From: Allium sativum
Taxonomy: Eukaryota > Streptophyta > Magnoliopsida > Asparagales > Amaryllidaceae
Reading direction: 5' to 3'
Length of the DNA stretch: 64,000 nt
NCBI GenBank assembly: GCA_030737875.1
Contig: CM060912.1
Location: 127,543,993 to 127,607,992 of the forward strand
The position numbers and the translations under genes were made by a program. The notes beneath the pieces were generated by a model. That model saw only the letters and a program-made list of their open reading frames with translations. It made no database searches and was not told the DNA's origin. Of the stretch, positions 54,885 to 64,000 are shown one piece after another. The first letter of the stretch is position 1, and each line of letters opens with the position of its first letter.

Positions 54885-55490
54885 CCTACTGGTTAAGTTT
54901 GTGGGCCTATATATACAAATATTACCCACCTACATGAGATGTACTTAACCCTCTCACCGATTCAAGCATGTTTATTTAACGGTTAAGTTTGTGGGCCTAT
55001 ATATACTAATATTACCCACCTACACGAGATGTTCTTAACCCTCCCACTGATCAAGTCAATACGTATTATTGGTTAAGCTTGCCTTAACCCTATCCACTTC
55101 ATTCATGTAATATTGGGTAAGTGTTGTCCATTCATGTTAACTTAAACCACCCACACATCATGTTGTATTGTTTAAGTGTTTTCTATTAACTTAACCCCAC
55201 TCATTCATCATGTTATATTGGTTAAGTGTTGCCCTCTTGTGTTACTTAACCCTGTCATACATCATGTTATATATATTGGTTAAGTGTTGCCTTCTTGTGT
55301 TACGTATCCCTACCATACACCGTGTTATATATTTGTTAAGTGTTGCCTTCTTGTGTTACTTAACCCTACCATACATCATGTTATATCGGTTAAGTGTTGC
55401 CTTAGTAAACTTAACCCTACCATTTGTTTAATTAACATGTTGTACTGGTTAAGTGTTGCCTTTGTTAACCCTACCATTCTTAACATGTCC
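54885..55490 (-). repeat. GGTTAAGTGTTGCC / CTTAACCC array in E5 3' LTR
   Basis: About ten degenerate copies of a unit of about 54 bp (plus strand: GGTTAAGTGTTGCCTT...ACTTAACCCTACCATACA). The 5' LTR has the same array at 61075-61680. Confidence 0.65.
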
Positions 55491-55523
55491 TGTTCATTGG
55501 CATCAATTGATTTATTATTGCAC

Positions 55524-55733
55524 CAACCTCTCACATTAGATCTGTGTTGTTGCGGTTACTGATTGTGCCTGGCGGTTCCGGGAAGTTTTACACCACAACT
55601 CAATCAAACCTCGGGTTTTTCTTGGGCATGATGCACTAACCTCTCACATTAGATAGGTGTAGTTGCAGTTACTAGATGTGTCGGGCGGTTCCGGACAGTT
55701 TCACACGACAACTCATTCTAACCTTGGGTTAGG
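55524..55733 (-). other. E5 3' LTR hairpin module pair
   Basis: Two modules on the minus strand. The one at 55524-55617 pairs GTTGTGGT with ACCGCAAC (one G-U) around CCCGGAACCGCC; the one at 55634-55733 pairs TTAGA/TCTAA but its inner stem is partly decayed. The 5' LTR keeps only one module (61714-61810, TTAGAT/ATCTAA). Confidence 0.55.
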
Positions 55734-56221
55734 CATGCTCATCCTTTATTTAATTTACATATTCATCATTTATGTCAAGTTTATATGTAAATTATCCACA
55801 AGTGTTGTCATGTCACATTTACTATTTAAATTATGTTCATAATTAATGGTATACAAATTATACCATTTCATGCTATTAATCATTTACATGATTATGAGCC
55901 AATCTATGCCATTAGCATGTAAATTTAATGCTTTATCCCAATGTTTCCCCCCGTTATTTGTTCGCATTATTTACATAGAACGTTAGGCTCCCAAATCAGC
56001 CTAACTCATAAACAAAAGGGAAAAGAAAGGAACATGTAGCATTCCAACAACACAAAATAACATGAATCTAACTAAGCATGTGTAATACAATTTTTTCATG
56101 AACAATACAAACTTAATCAAGCATATCAATGTGAACTTGTACTTGAGTTAAATCCAATTAACATAGATCTTAAGCATATGAACAAGATTTTACATAGATC
56201 TTAAACATATGTATTAACTTG

Positions 56222-56550
56222 GATCTAAACATGTAAGCATATATGAACATGACTTAGTTTATGAACATGTACATAACATAACATAAAAGCAAGCGTGTAG
56301 ATCTAAACATATAAGCATATATGAACATGACTTAGTTTACGAACATGTACATAACATAACATAAAAGCAAGCGTGTAGATCTAAACATATAAGCATACAT
56401 GAACATGACTTAGTTTATGAACATGTACATAACATAACATAAAAGCAAGCATGTAGATCTAAACATATAAGCATATTTGAACATGACTTAGTTTATGAAC
56501 ATGTACAACATGACTTAGTTTATGAACATGTACATAACAAAACATAAAAG
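56222..56550 (-). repeat. 78-bp tandem repeat in E5 3' LTR
   Basis: GATCTAAACAT recurs at 56222, 56300, 56378 and 56456, a period of exactly 78 bp; the fifth copy is partial with an internal duplication. The 5' LTR has a rearranged version at 62299-62660 with spacings of 78, 51, 78 and 83. Confidence 0.8.
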
Positions 56551-57490
56551 CATCACCAAATTAATGATTGGTTCAATTGTACAAATCACAATAGTCTCAT
56601 AGGCATAGTTAATTTCAGATTTGTCATAAGGATAAACATTAATCAGAATCACAATTAGGCACAGTTCTAGATTCGATTTATTTCAAGTCCTGACTTTTAT
56701 ATATTTAAATCTGAAATATAACTGAACTTACAGAAAAAGAAAAGTTCTTGTATTCTGGAATCTGATTTCTGAATTGGTTAAGCTATTCTTTTGATGTAGA
56801 CTATTGATGTTCTTCTAATTGATTTCTAGTTGAAGAAGATATTCTAGTTTTAAGAAGATGGAGGCTACGCTAGTTCAGAGAGAGATAGCATGACGATTTC
56901 ATAGAATGTGTTTATGTGTTTTAGGTTTAGGGTTTGAGTTGATTATATAGAAGTCTTGGATTAACTCTATCCTTTAGATCAGTCTAGGAGTAATCAGAGC
57001 CATCCAAACCAAAGAGATGTGTCACTCATCCAATCACAGTATGACACGTAAGCCCTAATACATCAGAATTCATCACCGGGCCAATCAGAGAAGGCCACAT
57101 CAGCTCAGAACTACAGAAATCGTCATAGGAACTGGATCTCGGAAAGGGTCTACCCCTACAAGAGGGGTCGACACCTATGTCGACCCCGATGTCGACCCTA
57201 AAGAGCCTGAGTCAACATAGGTGTTGACTCGAGACCCCAAACGTTGTCGGTTCCGCGTTTCCTCCTTCCGCCTTCATTGTTTTGAATATTTTATTTTAAT
57301 TTTGGTTTTAAACTGAAATCTTCTAACCTCCATAACTTCTTCATACTATATCCGTTTTACGCAAACTCAGATTCTATCTCAAGTAGAATTCCGAGACGAA
57401 CGCAATGGCGCAACTCGTTTCCCTTAATTCTTCTTTTATTTATTCTTTAATTCATTACTTTAACATTCACAGAAAATACGGGGTGTTACA

Positions 57491-57502
57491 TTCTCCCCTC
57501 CT
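57491..57502 (-). other. E5 polypurine tract
   Basis: On the minus strand AAGGAGGGGAGAA adjoins the 3' LTR start. Confidence 0.8.
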
Positions 57503-57669
57503 TTAAAGGATTTCGTCCCCGAAATCTCTAAGTTAAGAAGAATGTATCCTAACATTCAACATCCATTTACTCAACCATCAATCACAGGCATCCATTATCC
57601 TTAAAAATATTTCTAATGCTTTCATGATCATATGCATAGTGTGTGTACATGATCATATGCATAGTGTGT

Positions 57670-57900
57670 GTACATGCCCTTATCAAACTTGGAACTCATT
57701 TCACTGTCGCCTCTCGTTCCACCTTTTCTTCTTTTAGTATACTTGGCACTACAACTTCTGCCGTGTCATGCTAACATTTCGTCAAAAGGTCTTCCAAAAT
57801 CCTATTCGCCCTTTTGGTCAGAGGATGATAAGCGGTGCTCAAACATAACTGCGTACTCATGGCTTCTTGTAAGCTTGTTTATTAAGGTGACTAGAGGTAT
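57670..57900 (-). pseudogene. E5 integrase and chromodomain-linker traces
   Basis: Minus strand: QLCLSTAYHP-like and NRILEDLLT-like traces near 57860-57790, then the PSILKEEKVERE linker trace near 57740-57690. Most of the integrase core and the chromodomain are deleted. Confidence 0.6.
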
Positions 57901-58199
57901 CTTCTCTACTTAATTTATCCATTGCGTCAGCTATCTGAGAGCCCTATTTAATTCAAAAGCGTAGGTCTTACTCCTAGCGATGCCGACTACTAACTTAACC
58001 AAAGGTTTTAAAATCAAAGTTTGATATGTATTCTGAACTTTTCCTTTTCACATAAAGAGGACTTGAAGTCAACCTTTTTCTTCTTAAGGCATCCGCTACG
58101 ACCTTACCCTTCCTTCTTATATCAAAATGGAGCCTAGCCCCGTGCCGCATGCATCCGTGTATACCATAAACCTTTTACTACCATAAGGTAAAAGTCAAA

Positions 58200-58660
58200 A
58201 CCGGGGCCGTTGTAAGAGCCCTCTTCGGTTGTTGGAAAGAGACATCACAACCAATATCCCGAGCAAAGGTTAGATTCTTCTTTGTCAATCTTTGTAAGTG
58301 GGCCTAATACCTTCGCAAAGTCCTTAATGAACTTCCTATATTAGCCCGCTAGTCCTAGAAAACTTCTTACTTCCGTGGCGTTGTTAGGAACCTTCTAATC
58401 TTGGATTGCCACCACCTGTTCAGGATCCACTACTATCCCTTCCTTAGAGACCACGTATCTTAAGAACCTCACCTCTTTCCTCCAAAAATTACATTTGGAG
58501 AACTTAGCTTTGAGTTGATGTGCTTGTTGGGTCTCTAAGACTTCCCTAAGATGTAGAGCATGCTCTTCCTCGCTTCTAGAGAAAACCAAAATATCATCTA
58601 TGCACAAGCGAAGTGAACCATCCGCCTTTGTAGCGAAAACAACTGGATCACCCTATTCAG
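58200..58660 (-). pseudogene. E5 reverse transcriptase fragment with in-frame core deletion
   Basis: Minus strand. The open part 58607-58395 carries IDDILVFSRSEEEHALHLRE (the FVDD box region) and KFSKCNFWRKEVRFLRYVV. Just upstream, SLRLC of the YREL motif is joined directly to the IDD box, so about 100 codons of the palm between these motifs are missing. A connection-domain trace and RNase H pieces (YTDACGTGLG) follow in other frames toward 58150. Confidence 0.75.
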
Positions 58661-58899
58661 AAATACTTCGCCTTATGAACCCTTTTTTCAAGTAACTCTT
58701 TTAATTGTTTACTGAGCCCTTCCTTTCCCTTGGAGTCATGTGTCGTACAAGTAATGCAACTAACTTTGCATTGTCAACTAGATATATGCGGAAGTTTATC
58801 TCGTGTTTTAGGGGACAAACCCCTAACTTAATCAAAAATATTCTACGTACTCATGGACTACTCTAACGGATCACAAATTTTTCAACAGACGCATCAAGA

Positions 58900-59290
58900 G
58901 ATTCTAGGTAGCAAAGCATAACAGAATTCATGGGATTACAAGAGATTTTCAAGAGTATTACCAAGGCGAGTCATAAGTCTGACCACTCTCTTTTCGCAAT
59001 TACTAACTAACCAATCCATGCCTAGAATCAACCCATAGCCCATAAAACCAAAAAAAACATAAGCATTACACTTAAACTCAATACATAATATAGCTATTCT
59101 CAAATCCTCACAAACCAAAGATAAATGAGCGGAACCACCAATTGGATTTAAGACAATAATGGGATCTTCTACTATACAAGCACTAAGGTGTAGAGACTCA
59201 ACTATAGAAGCAGATATAAACGAATGTGAAGCGCTAAAATCAAAAAGAGTACTAACAGGATGATCAAAAAGAAAATCTAGACTTTTTCGA
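58900..59290 (-). pseudogene. E5 aspartic protease remnant
   Basis: Minus strand. TLFDFSASHSF near 59240 corresponds to the DSGASHSF motif with Gly lost, so the active site is altered. VESLHL, VCEDLRIAIL and [11 protein letters not shown] (58936-59118) follow. Frameshifts separate the parts. Confidence 0.75.
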
Positions 59291-59914
59291 TAGAAACTCT
59301 ACTACCTCTCTTAGGTACGCTGGCGGTGAGAGCATGCACTTGCCCTCCTGAAAATGTTGTCCTTTGTTCTTGCCCTTGTCCTTAATTATTTGACCCATTA
59401 TACCATAATAATGGCACTTCCTCTTGCCTTAGATTTTTCTATTCTTTCTTCCTTCGTGAACCAAGTCCATGTCCATGAGTTTCTCATCCTTGGGTTGTGT
59501 TCCTTAGCCAAACTCCCTTATTCTCATCTTTGCCATCTTTGTGTAACTTGTTGACAAGTCTCTTGGAAGCTGCCTCCATCACATGGAAAACCCTACAAAG
59601 CTTGAAATAAAATTAGCTGCAGGTGAAACTACTACGGCTATATATGGAAGTTGGGAATTTCTTCGCCTTTTGACAGATGTCGTAGTCTGATCAAGCCTAC
59701 GGAACTGTGCCGCGATGAGGTTACCTCCCAGAAAGCCAGGAGGCCCAGGGACTCAGTAAAGAAGGAAAACAAGGATTCAAACAGAGGATCAAAAGATAAA
59801 GCATATGGCTTTGGGGAATATGCCTTTAAAACAAAACTTTTCTTTAGAAAATGCTTCTTTAAAACCGTTTTGAAAATAATTTTCCAAGTCTTTTATCTGA
59901 TCTAGTAAACTTTA
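59291..59914 (-). other. E5 leader and gag-derived noncoding sequence
   Basis: Minus strand from the primer site toward protease. The leader is alignable to E2 and E4 (AAGAAGCATTTTC near 59855), then strongly decayed gag sequence, where only a basic stretch and a knuckle-like trace before VHALTA remain. No open frame of note; the plus-strand frame at 59651 is chance. Confidence 0.5.
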
Positions 59915-59926
59915 GCTCATATACCA
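59915..59926 (-). other. E5 primer binding site, two substitutions
   Basis: Minus strand TGGTATATGAGC against TGGTATCAGAGC in E2, E3 and E4, two bases after the LTR end. Confidence 0.75.
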
Positions 59927-59928
59927 AG

Positions 59929-62900
59929 TGAAACACCCCACGTTCAATAATGTCACTCACAAAGGGGATGCGTTAACTTCAGTGAAGCGTTATAGGTAAG
60001 AGATGCAGATAAATTACAAGACAGACAAATAAAGCAACGGAAAATAAAGTCATTTTATAATCAACGTAGTTCAGTCAAGCTTTTACAACAATTGACTCAA
60101 TCATACTTAAAAGTATTACATAAAACTTCTGTCTTGATTCAAAAACTTCCAAGCATATAAGAAGCATAAAACATAGCAAAGTAGCATAAGTCCCCAAATT
60201 AAAGTGCAATCACAGCCATAGCCAAAGATAAGAGGTTCTAAGCCATACATCACAGAATCTCCGAGCTTGGAAAGAGAAACGGTCCAAACTAAGTTGAGCT
60301 ATTCCCTCCTTGATTACCTGGGGGGAACGGAAGAAAAGAAGACGAAAGAAAATAGGTCAGACATAAGTCTGGTAAGTCCAGTGATTTTTCAGCATGTAAA
60401 CAAGATATAAGGATCATGACATGAATAAACTAAAAATAGGACAATATCGTAAAACAAGATAACTTAAGACAAGATAAGGCAAGTTAAACTGAATGCGCTT
60501 CCGCTCTTTCTCCGCTTCGCAACTACCCTGTTATCCTGATTTCTATATCTCAACACCACCTAACTGGTGTCACAACTATTAATCTATATAAAATGATAAT
60601 ATTACAACTTGATCCTAATCCCCGCAATTGTGGTAGCCTTCAGATGTACATCTAATATGAGGATCTTACCTCAATCAGCCTAATTGCCTTGAAGATGTCA
60701 GATATACCCTTACTACCCTATCAATCGGCTCCCTACTTGTATTAATGTTCCATGTGTCTATGTCAATCGGCCCTCTCTTGCGTATAGATACCCTTTGCTA
60801 GTCCCATCATAAGGTGTATCAATCCTTATGATACAAATCCGACATGATTCAAGATGCATAGTGTGTAACAACTGGTACCCAGTGCCTGCTTTTTCCCACT
60901 CCAGAGTACGTGCATGCCCGTAAACCATCGGAACCTACACTGACATACCCCCTGTCGCTATTTTGACCGCTTATAATCAGCCCAGTAATCGTGCCCCATC
61001 CTGCCTAGTTCAGGGTACCACGATACATCTGTGTCGGTTACCACTGAAATAGGTCCCCGTTACTAGGGTTTCCTACTGGTTAAGTTTGTGTGCCTATTTA
61101 TACAAATATTACCCACCTACACGAGATGTACTTAACCCTCCCACTGATTCAAGCATGTTTATTTAACGGTTAAGTTTGTGGGCCTATATATACTTATATT
61201 ACCCACCTACATGAGATGTACTTAACCCTCCCACTGATCAAGTCAATACGTATTATTGGTTAAGCTTGCCTTAACCCTATCCGCTTCGTTCATGTAATAT
61301 TGGTTAAGTATTGTCCATTCATGTTAACTTAACCTACCCACACATCATGTTGTATTGGTTAAGTGTTTTCTTTTAACTTAAACCTAATCGTTCATCATGT
61401 TATATCGGTTAAGTGTAGCCCTCTTTTGTTACTTAACCATCATACATCATGTTATATATATTGGTTAAGTGTTGCCTTCTTGTGTTACTTAACCGTACCA
61501 TACATCATGTTATATATTGGTTAAGTGTTGCCTTATTGTGTTACTTAACCCTACCATACATCATGTTATATCAGTTAAGTGTTGCCTTAGTTAACTTAAC
61601 TCTACCATCTGTTTAATCAACATGTTTTACTGGTTAAGTGTTGCCTTAGTTAACTTAACCCTACCATTCTTAACATGTCTGATTTATTAGCATTAATTGA
61701 TTTATTAATGCACCAACCTCTCATATTAGATCTGTGTTGTTGCGGTTACTGGATGTGTCGGACGGTTCCGAGCAGTTTTACAGAACAACTCAATCTAACC
61801 TCAGGTTAGGCATGTTCATCCTTTATTTAATTTACATATTCGTCATTTATGTCAAGTTTATATGTAAATTATCCACAAGTGTTGTCATGTCACATTTACT
61901 ATTTAATTTATGTTCATAATTAATGGTATACAAATTATATCGTTTCATGCTATTAATCATTTACATGATTATGAGCCAATCTATGCCATTAGCATGTAAA
62001 TTTAATGTTTTACCCCAACGTTTCAACCCGTTATTTGTTCGCATTATTTACATAGAACATTAGGCTCACAAATTAGCCTAACTCATAAGCAAAAGGGAAA
62101 AGAAAGGAACATGTAGCATTCCAACAACACAAAATAACATGAATCTAACTAAGCATGCGTAATACAATTTTTTCATGAACAATACAAACTTAATCAAGCA
62201 TATCAATGTGAACTTGTACTTGAGTTAGATCCAATTAACATAGATCTTAAGCATATGAAAAGGATTTTACATAGATCTTAAACATATGTATTAACTTGGA
62301 TCTAAACATGTAAGCATTTATGCACATGACTTAGTTTATGAACATGTGCATAACATAACATAAAAGAAAGCGTGTAGATCTAAACATTATGAACATGTAC
62401 ATAACATAACATAAAAGCAAGCGTGTAGATCTAAACATATAAGCATATATGAACATGACTTAGTTTATGAACATGTACATAACATAACATAAAAGCAAGC
62501 ATGTAGATCTAAATATATAAGCATATATGAACATGACTTAATTTATGAACATGCACATAACATAACATAACATAAAAGAAAGTATGTAGATCTATATATA
62601 TAAGCATATATGAACATGACTTAGTTTATGAACATGTACATAACATAACATAAAAGCATCACCAAAAAATATATAATATGATAGGTTCAATTGTACAAAT
62701 CACGATAGTCTCATAGGCATAGTTAATTTCAGATTCATCGTAAGGATAAACATTAATCAAAATCACAATTAGGCACAGTTCTAGATTCGATTTATTTCAA
62801 GTCATGACTTTTATATATTTAAATCTGAAATATAACTGAACTTACAGAAAAAGAACAGTTCTTGTATTCTAGAATCTAATTTCTGAATTTGTTAAGCTAT

Positions 62901-63625
62901 TCCTTTGATGTAGACTATTGATGTTCTTCTAATTGATTTCTAGTTGAAGAAGATATTCTAGTTTTAAGAAGATGGAGGCTACACTAGTTCAAAGAGAGAC
63001 AACATGACGGCTTCACAGAATGTGTTTATGTGTTTTAGGTTTAGGGTTTGAGTTGATTATATAGAAGTCTAGGATTAATTCTAGCCCTTAGATCAGTCTA
63101 GGAGTAATCAGAGCCATCCAAACCAAAGAGATATGTCACTCAGCTAATCACAGTACAACACATAAACCCTAATACATCAGAATTTGTCACCGGGCCAATC
63201 AGAGAAGGCCACATCAGCTTAGAACTACAGAAATTGTCACAGGGACTGGATCTCGGAAGGGGTCTACCCCTACAAGGGGGTCGACAGCTATGTCGACCCC
63301 GGTGTCGACCCCAAAGAGCCTGAGTCGACATAGGCGTCGACCCAGTGGGGCTCGGATCGACAACCCAAACTGGTCGGTTCCGGGTTTCCTCCTCCCGCCT
63401 TCGCTGTTTTGAATATTAAAATTTTAATTCTGGTTTTAAACTGAATTCTTCTAACCCCCATAATTTCTTCATAATGTATCCGTTTTAAGCAAAATCGGAC
63501 TCTATCTCAAGTAGAATTCCGAGACGAACGCAATGGTGCAACCCGTTTCCCTTAATTCTTCTTTTAAAGATTAGTTATTCTTCAATTCGTTACTTTAACA
63601 TTCATAGAAAATACGGGGTGTTACA
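59929..63625 (-). repeat. E5 5' LTR
   Basis: 3697 bp. Same layout as the 3' LTR, but one hairpin module is lost and the 78-bp array is rearranged. Donor-like GTAAGT at 62845 and acceptor-like CAG at 60320-60318 are kept. Confidence 0.88.
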
Positions 63626-64000
63626 AGCTAACCATCGAATTAAGCTACGAAATGAATTCCATTGAATTCGTATTGACGTTTAGAGTCAGAAAACATATAT
63701 TATTTGTTATTTTTGAAGACCAGTTAATTTGGAGTCCAAAATAGCTCTTAGTGTGCGTATAAAATAGTGTACCGGGAATCAGTCTCGGAATGCGACGAAG
63801 TGTGTGCTGTTGGATTCATATTGATTAATTATTTTAGGATTTCAAAGTTTCAAGCTAATTGGATTTATTTTGTGATCACAGTAAATTTAAATGTGTATTT
63901 TCACGTGTGATTTACAAAGGAATTTTCACGAATGGTATCGGAATTCGACGAAACCTGTCTCATCGTGTATGTAATATTTTTCTATGCTAGGATTGCAATT
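63626..64000 (+). mobile_element. E6 continued
   Basis: Resumes E6 after E5, starting with the second AGCTA. AT-rich with no open frame of note; runs off the window. Confidence 0.5.

Larger units (their letters stand above)
53743..57490 (-). repeat. E5 3' LTR
   Basis: On the minus strand: upstream module (57412-57333), GTCGAC/GGTCGAC cluster (57240-57146), TATA-like TTCTATATAATC near 56950, donor-like GTAAGT at 56731, four 78-bp tandem copies (56222-56550), two hairpin modules (55634-55733 and 55524-55617), a GGTTAAG array (55490-54885) and acceptor-like CTGAC...CCCCCCAG ending at 54132. No coding capacity seen. Confidence 0.88.
53743..63625 (-). mobile_element. E5: shrunken Ty3/Gypsy chromovirus, minus strand
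   Basis: A 9.9-kb element in E6 with a perfect AGCTA duplication. Read on the minus strand it starts TGTAACACCCCGTATTTTC (63625) and ends GGGGTGTTTCA (53743). The LTRs are 59929-63625 (5', 3697 bp) and 53743-57490 (3', 3748 bp). The 2.4-kb internal region has a mutated primer site, protease and RT pieces, small integrase and chromodomain-linker traces, and a polypurine tract. LTR divergence is clearly greater than in E3 or E4. Confidence 0.9.

Noticed and set aside
55210..55562. Repetitive frames of 73 and 92 codons
   Set aside because: Produced by the GGTTAAG tandem array; low complexity, no start context, not kept in the 5' LTR.
59651..59905. 84-codon plus-strand frame
   Set aside because: It lies antisense in the E5 leader and gag-derived region and has no recognisable domain.

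Overview
The window is plant nuclear DNA, almost certainly from a flowering plant with a repeat-rich genome. It is AT-rich, it carries plant-type tRNA-Pro(UGG) sequence, and most of it is chromovirus-type Ty3/Gypsy and SIRE/Maximus-type Ty1/Copia LTR retrotransposons with initiator-tRNA-Met primer sites. I cannot name the species. I see no intact host protein-coding gene. Nearly all open frames longer than 60 codons are retrotransposon fragments or chance frames inside LTRs.

The base layer is a tandem array of units of about 1.61 kb, each ending in a 72-nt tRNA-Pro(UGG) sequence. Six full-length copies start at 1476, 3091, 15577, 49691, 51166 and 52787. Once the inserted elements and their 5-bp target duplications are subtracted, the copies are 1615, 1608, 1612, 1475 and 1621 bp apart. 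Only the copy at 49691 is perfect. Each unit also holds older, internally deleted tRNA-Pro relics (called A, B and D here) upstream of the full copy, so the unit itself grew from smaller tRNA repeats about 160 bp long.

The array is split by LTR elements. E1 (4006-14878, +) is a decayed chromovirus with gag-pol remains. E2 (15665-48161, +) is a chromovirus whose 3' LTR was hit by E3 (24032-45970, +), a non-autonomous SIRE-like element that keeps only gag. The 3' LTR of E3 was in turn hit by E4 (34591-45614, +), a chromovirus deletion derivative with 4.5-kb LTRs. E6 enters unit 7 at 53345 and runs past the window end; it is split by E5 (53743-63625, minus strand), another shrunken chromovirus. 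Target duplications are GCATT (E2), ATGTG (E3), CTGTA (E4), AGCTA (E5) and TTCCT/CTCCT (E1), which fixes the borders and the order of insertion E2, then E3, then E4.

The most interesting signal is in the LTRs. Four otherwise divergent chromovirus LTR families (E1, E2, E4, E5) share one layout: an upstream module of about 80 bp, a family-specific cluster of GC-rich palindromes, a TATA box, a splice-donor-like site, a tandem pair of hairpin modules whose stems change by compensatory substitution, GGTTAAG/CTTAACC repeats, and a CTGAC plus polypyrimidine plus CAG splice-acceptor-like site near the LTR end. This suggests a large LTR-internal intron carrying a conserved structured element. The idea rests on sequence comparison inside this window and is not tested.
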